Assembly (NCBI RefSeq): GCF_024699925.1
Contig: NZ_JAJOMX010000002.1
Span: 1-52,426 of the forward strand
DNA from: Mesorhizobium sp. J428
Lineage (GTDB): Bacteria > Pseudomonadota > Alphaproteobacteria > Rhizobiales > Rhizobiaceae
DNA: 52,426 nucleotides
Direction: 5' to 3'
Positions 51,297 through 52,426 of the stretch are shown one piece after another; positions within the stretch are counted from its first letter, which is position 1; each line of letters starts with the position of its first letter. A program made the position numbers and the translations under genes. The notes beneath the pieces are model-generated. The model did no database searches, was not told where the DNA came from, and saw nothing but the letters and a program-made list of their open reading frames with translations.

Positions 51297-52426
51297 ATTG
51301 CCTGCTGCCATTTTTTGGCCATCTGTATTCGCCGGTCAGCAGGATGTGCGCCCATCCAAGCGGCGAGATATGGGAGAGCAATTCTAGCGGTACGGGGAGG
51401 CCGGCATTGCTACGTTGCGCGACGGCCTGACCAAGATGCACCGTGTTCCAGTAGATGATGATGGCGGCAAGCAGGTTGAGGGCGGCGAGGCGATAGTGCT
51501 GGCCCTCAGTCGTTCGGTCGCGGATTTCGCCTTGCCGGCCGATGCGCAAGGCATTCTTGAGCGCGTGATGCGCCTCGCCCTTGTTGAGGCCGATACGAGC
51601 CCGCCGCTGCATGTCGGCATCGAGGATCCATTCTATGATGAAGAGCGTACGCTCAATGCGGCCAACCTCACGAAGGGCGAGCGCGAGATCGTGCTGGCGC
51701 GGATAGGATGCGAATTTTCGCGGCAACTGACTCGGCGGCATGATGCCGGCGACCATGGTCGCGGCGCTGCGCAGGATGTCGGGCCAGTTCGAGACGATCA
51801 AGTCTTCCCTGACCCTGCCGCCGACCAGGCCGCGCAACTCGCTCGGTGTCCCGGCGGGGTTGAACACATAAAGGCGCTTCGATGGCAAATCCGGATATGG
51901 GGGATGAAGCGGTAGCCGAGGATCGAGGCGGTGGCGAAGACATGATCGGTGAAGCCGCCGGTATCGGCATATTGCTCCCATGCGCGTTGGCCGGCCTCGT
52001 TCATGAGCAGTCCGTCGAGAATGTAAGGTGCCTCGCTGACGGTTGCCGGAATGAGCTGGGTTGCGAAAGGGCAAACTGATCTGACAGGTGCGTATAGGCT
52101 TTCAGGCCGGGATCGTTGCCGTATTTGGCGTTGACGAGATTCATCGCCTCGCCCTGTCGGGCGGTCGGGAAGAACTGACCGTCGCTGGAAGCCGAAGTGC
52201 CCATTCCCCGGAGTTGGGCCATGGGCAAACGCCCCTGGGCCGCGACGACCATGGCGAGAGCCTGGTCGATGGCGTCGCTGTCGACATGCCAGCGCGACAG
52301 GCGCGACAATTGCCAGTAGTCATGGGTATTTGAAGCCTCGGCCATCTTTCTCAGTCCGAAGTTGAGGCCTTCGGCAAGCATCACATTCAGCAAACCGATT
52401 TTGTCCTGACAGGGTGCGCCGGTGCG
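51280..52426 (-). CDS. tnpA: Tn3-family transposase TnpA, 3' part (partial, frameshifted)
   Basis: C-terminal part including the NKGEA glutamate motif. It has a missing base near 51892 (AAATCCGG for AAATCCCGG), another near 52070 (AAAGGGC for AAAGGGGC) and substitutions near 51722 and 52208-52212. The error density rises toward the window end. Confidence 0.82.

Larger units (their letters stand above)
26839..52426. repeat. Plasmid unit, copy 2 (about 95% of a unit)
   Basis: Second pass through the same circle, in the same orientation, stopping about 1.2 kb short of closure. It differs from copy 1 by scattered indels, a few substitutions (29987, 32931, 52210) and the unreadable block at 34590-34885. 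Errors become denser in the last 600 bases, as they do in the first 700 bases of the window. That is what low-coverage contig ends look like. A genuine head-to-tail dimer would look the same apart from the errors. Confidence 0.93.
50960..52426 (-). mobile_element. Tn3-family transposon, copy E (right end cut by the window)
   Basis: Second reading of copy C, preceded by TTATT at 50955-50959. It carries the tnpA-end repeat (50960-50997), the DUF6429 gene and the last third of tnpA. Confidence 0.9.

Noticed and set aside
1..52426. tRNA, rRNA, riboswitch and integron features
   Set aside because: No cloverleaf-like, ribosomal, integrase or attC-type sequence was seen. The hairpins at 4163-4244 lack attC core sites.

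Overview
The window is almost two head-to-tail copies of one circular replicon of about 26.83 kb. Position 1 recurs at 26839, and every gene from 1 to 25601 recurs 26,824 to 26,839 bases downstream. The last 1.2 kb of the second copy is missing because the window ends inside a transposase gene. The copies differ mainly by single-base indels. One block in copy 2 (34590-34885) is homopolymer noise where copy 1 has the transfer origin. This fits a circular plasmid assembled past its own end, although a true plasmid dimer cannot be excluded. Each gene should be read from whichever copy is intact: the 147-aa gene and the 664-aa ParB-like gene from copy 2; repA, the DUF192 gene and oriT from copy 1; tnpR and tnpA from the elements at 15625 or 24135. 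The LPD7 gene needs both copies combined.

The plasmid is GC-rich and proteobacterial, probably alphaproteobacterial. The grounds are base composition, a RepA_C-type initiator, an IncP-like korA-incC-korB control and partition cluster, a MOBP relaxase, and a Tn163/Tn5393-like Tn3-family transposon. The host genus cannot be read from the sequence.

Layout of one unit, using copy 1 coordinates. (1) A 13.2 kb segment (2463-15624) holds a three-gene operon of unknowns (2920-3741), a likely oriV with DnaA boxes and iterons (3854-4105), a row of hairpins, then ssb-korA-incC-korB-DUF192 (4688-7804). It continues with an IncP-type oriT (7939-8060), an accessory protein and relaxase (8128-9734), a large ParB-like protein (9965-11961), and on the minus strand trbM, an OmpA-type lipoprotein and an LPD7-domain protein (12139-15349). 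(2) A 5,167-bp Tn3-family transposon lies at 15625-20791. (3) A 3.3 kb segment (20792-24134) holds a truncated gene, a small unknown, an RHH-VbhA-like antitoxin, a Fic toxin and repA. (4) A second 5,167-bp transposon copy lies inverted at 24135-29301, with a perfect TTATT target duplication.

How it works together: RepA, the iterons and Ssb support replication. KorA, IncC and KorB provide partition and global repression. Relaxase, accessory protein and oriT allow mobilisation. The Fic pair probably stabilises the plasmid. No mating-pair apparatus is present, but orphan trbM and an OmpA lipoprotein remain. The transposon at 15625 has no target duplication and cuts a gene on each side, so it probably marks a deletion that removed transfer genes.

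The most unusual non-coding signal is a family of five 42-bp palindromic elements per unit, all TGGTGAC-N28-GTCACCA, with a longer 51-bp relative over a promoter. They cluster around trbM, the OmpA gene and the 3' side of repA, and look like sites for a dedicated DNA-binding protein.
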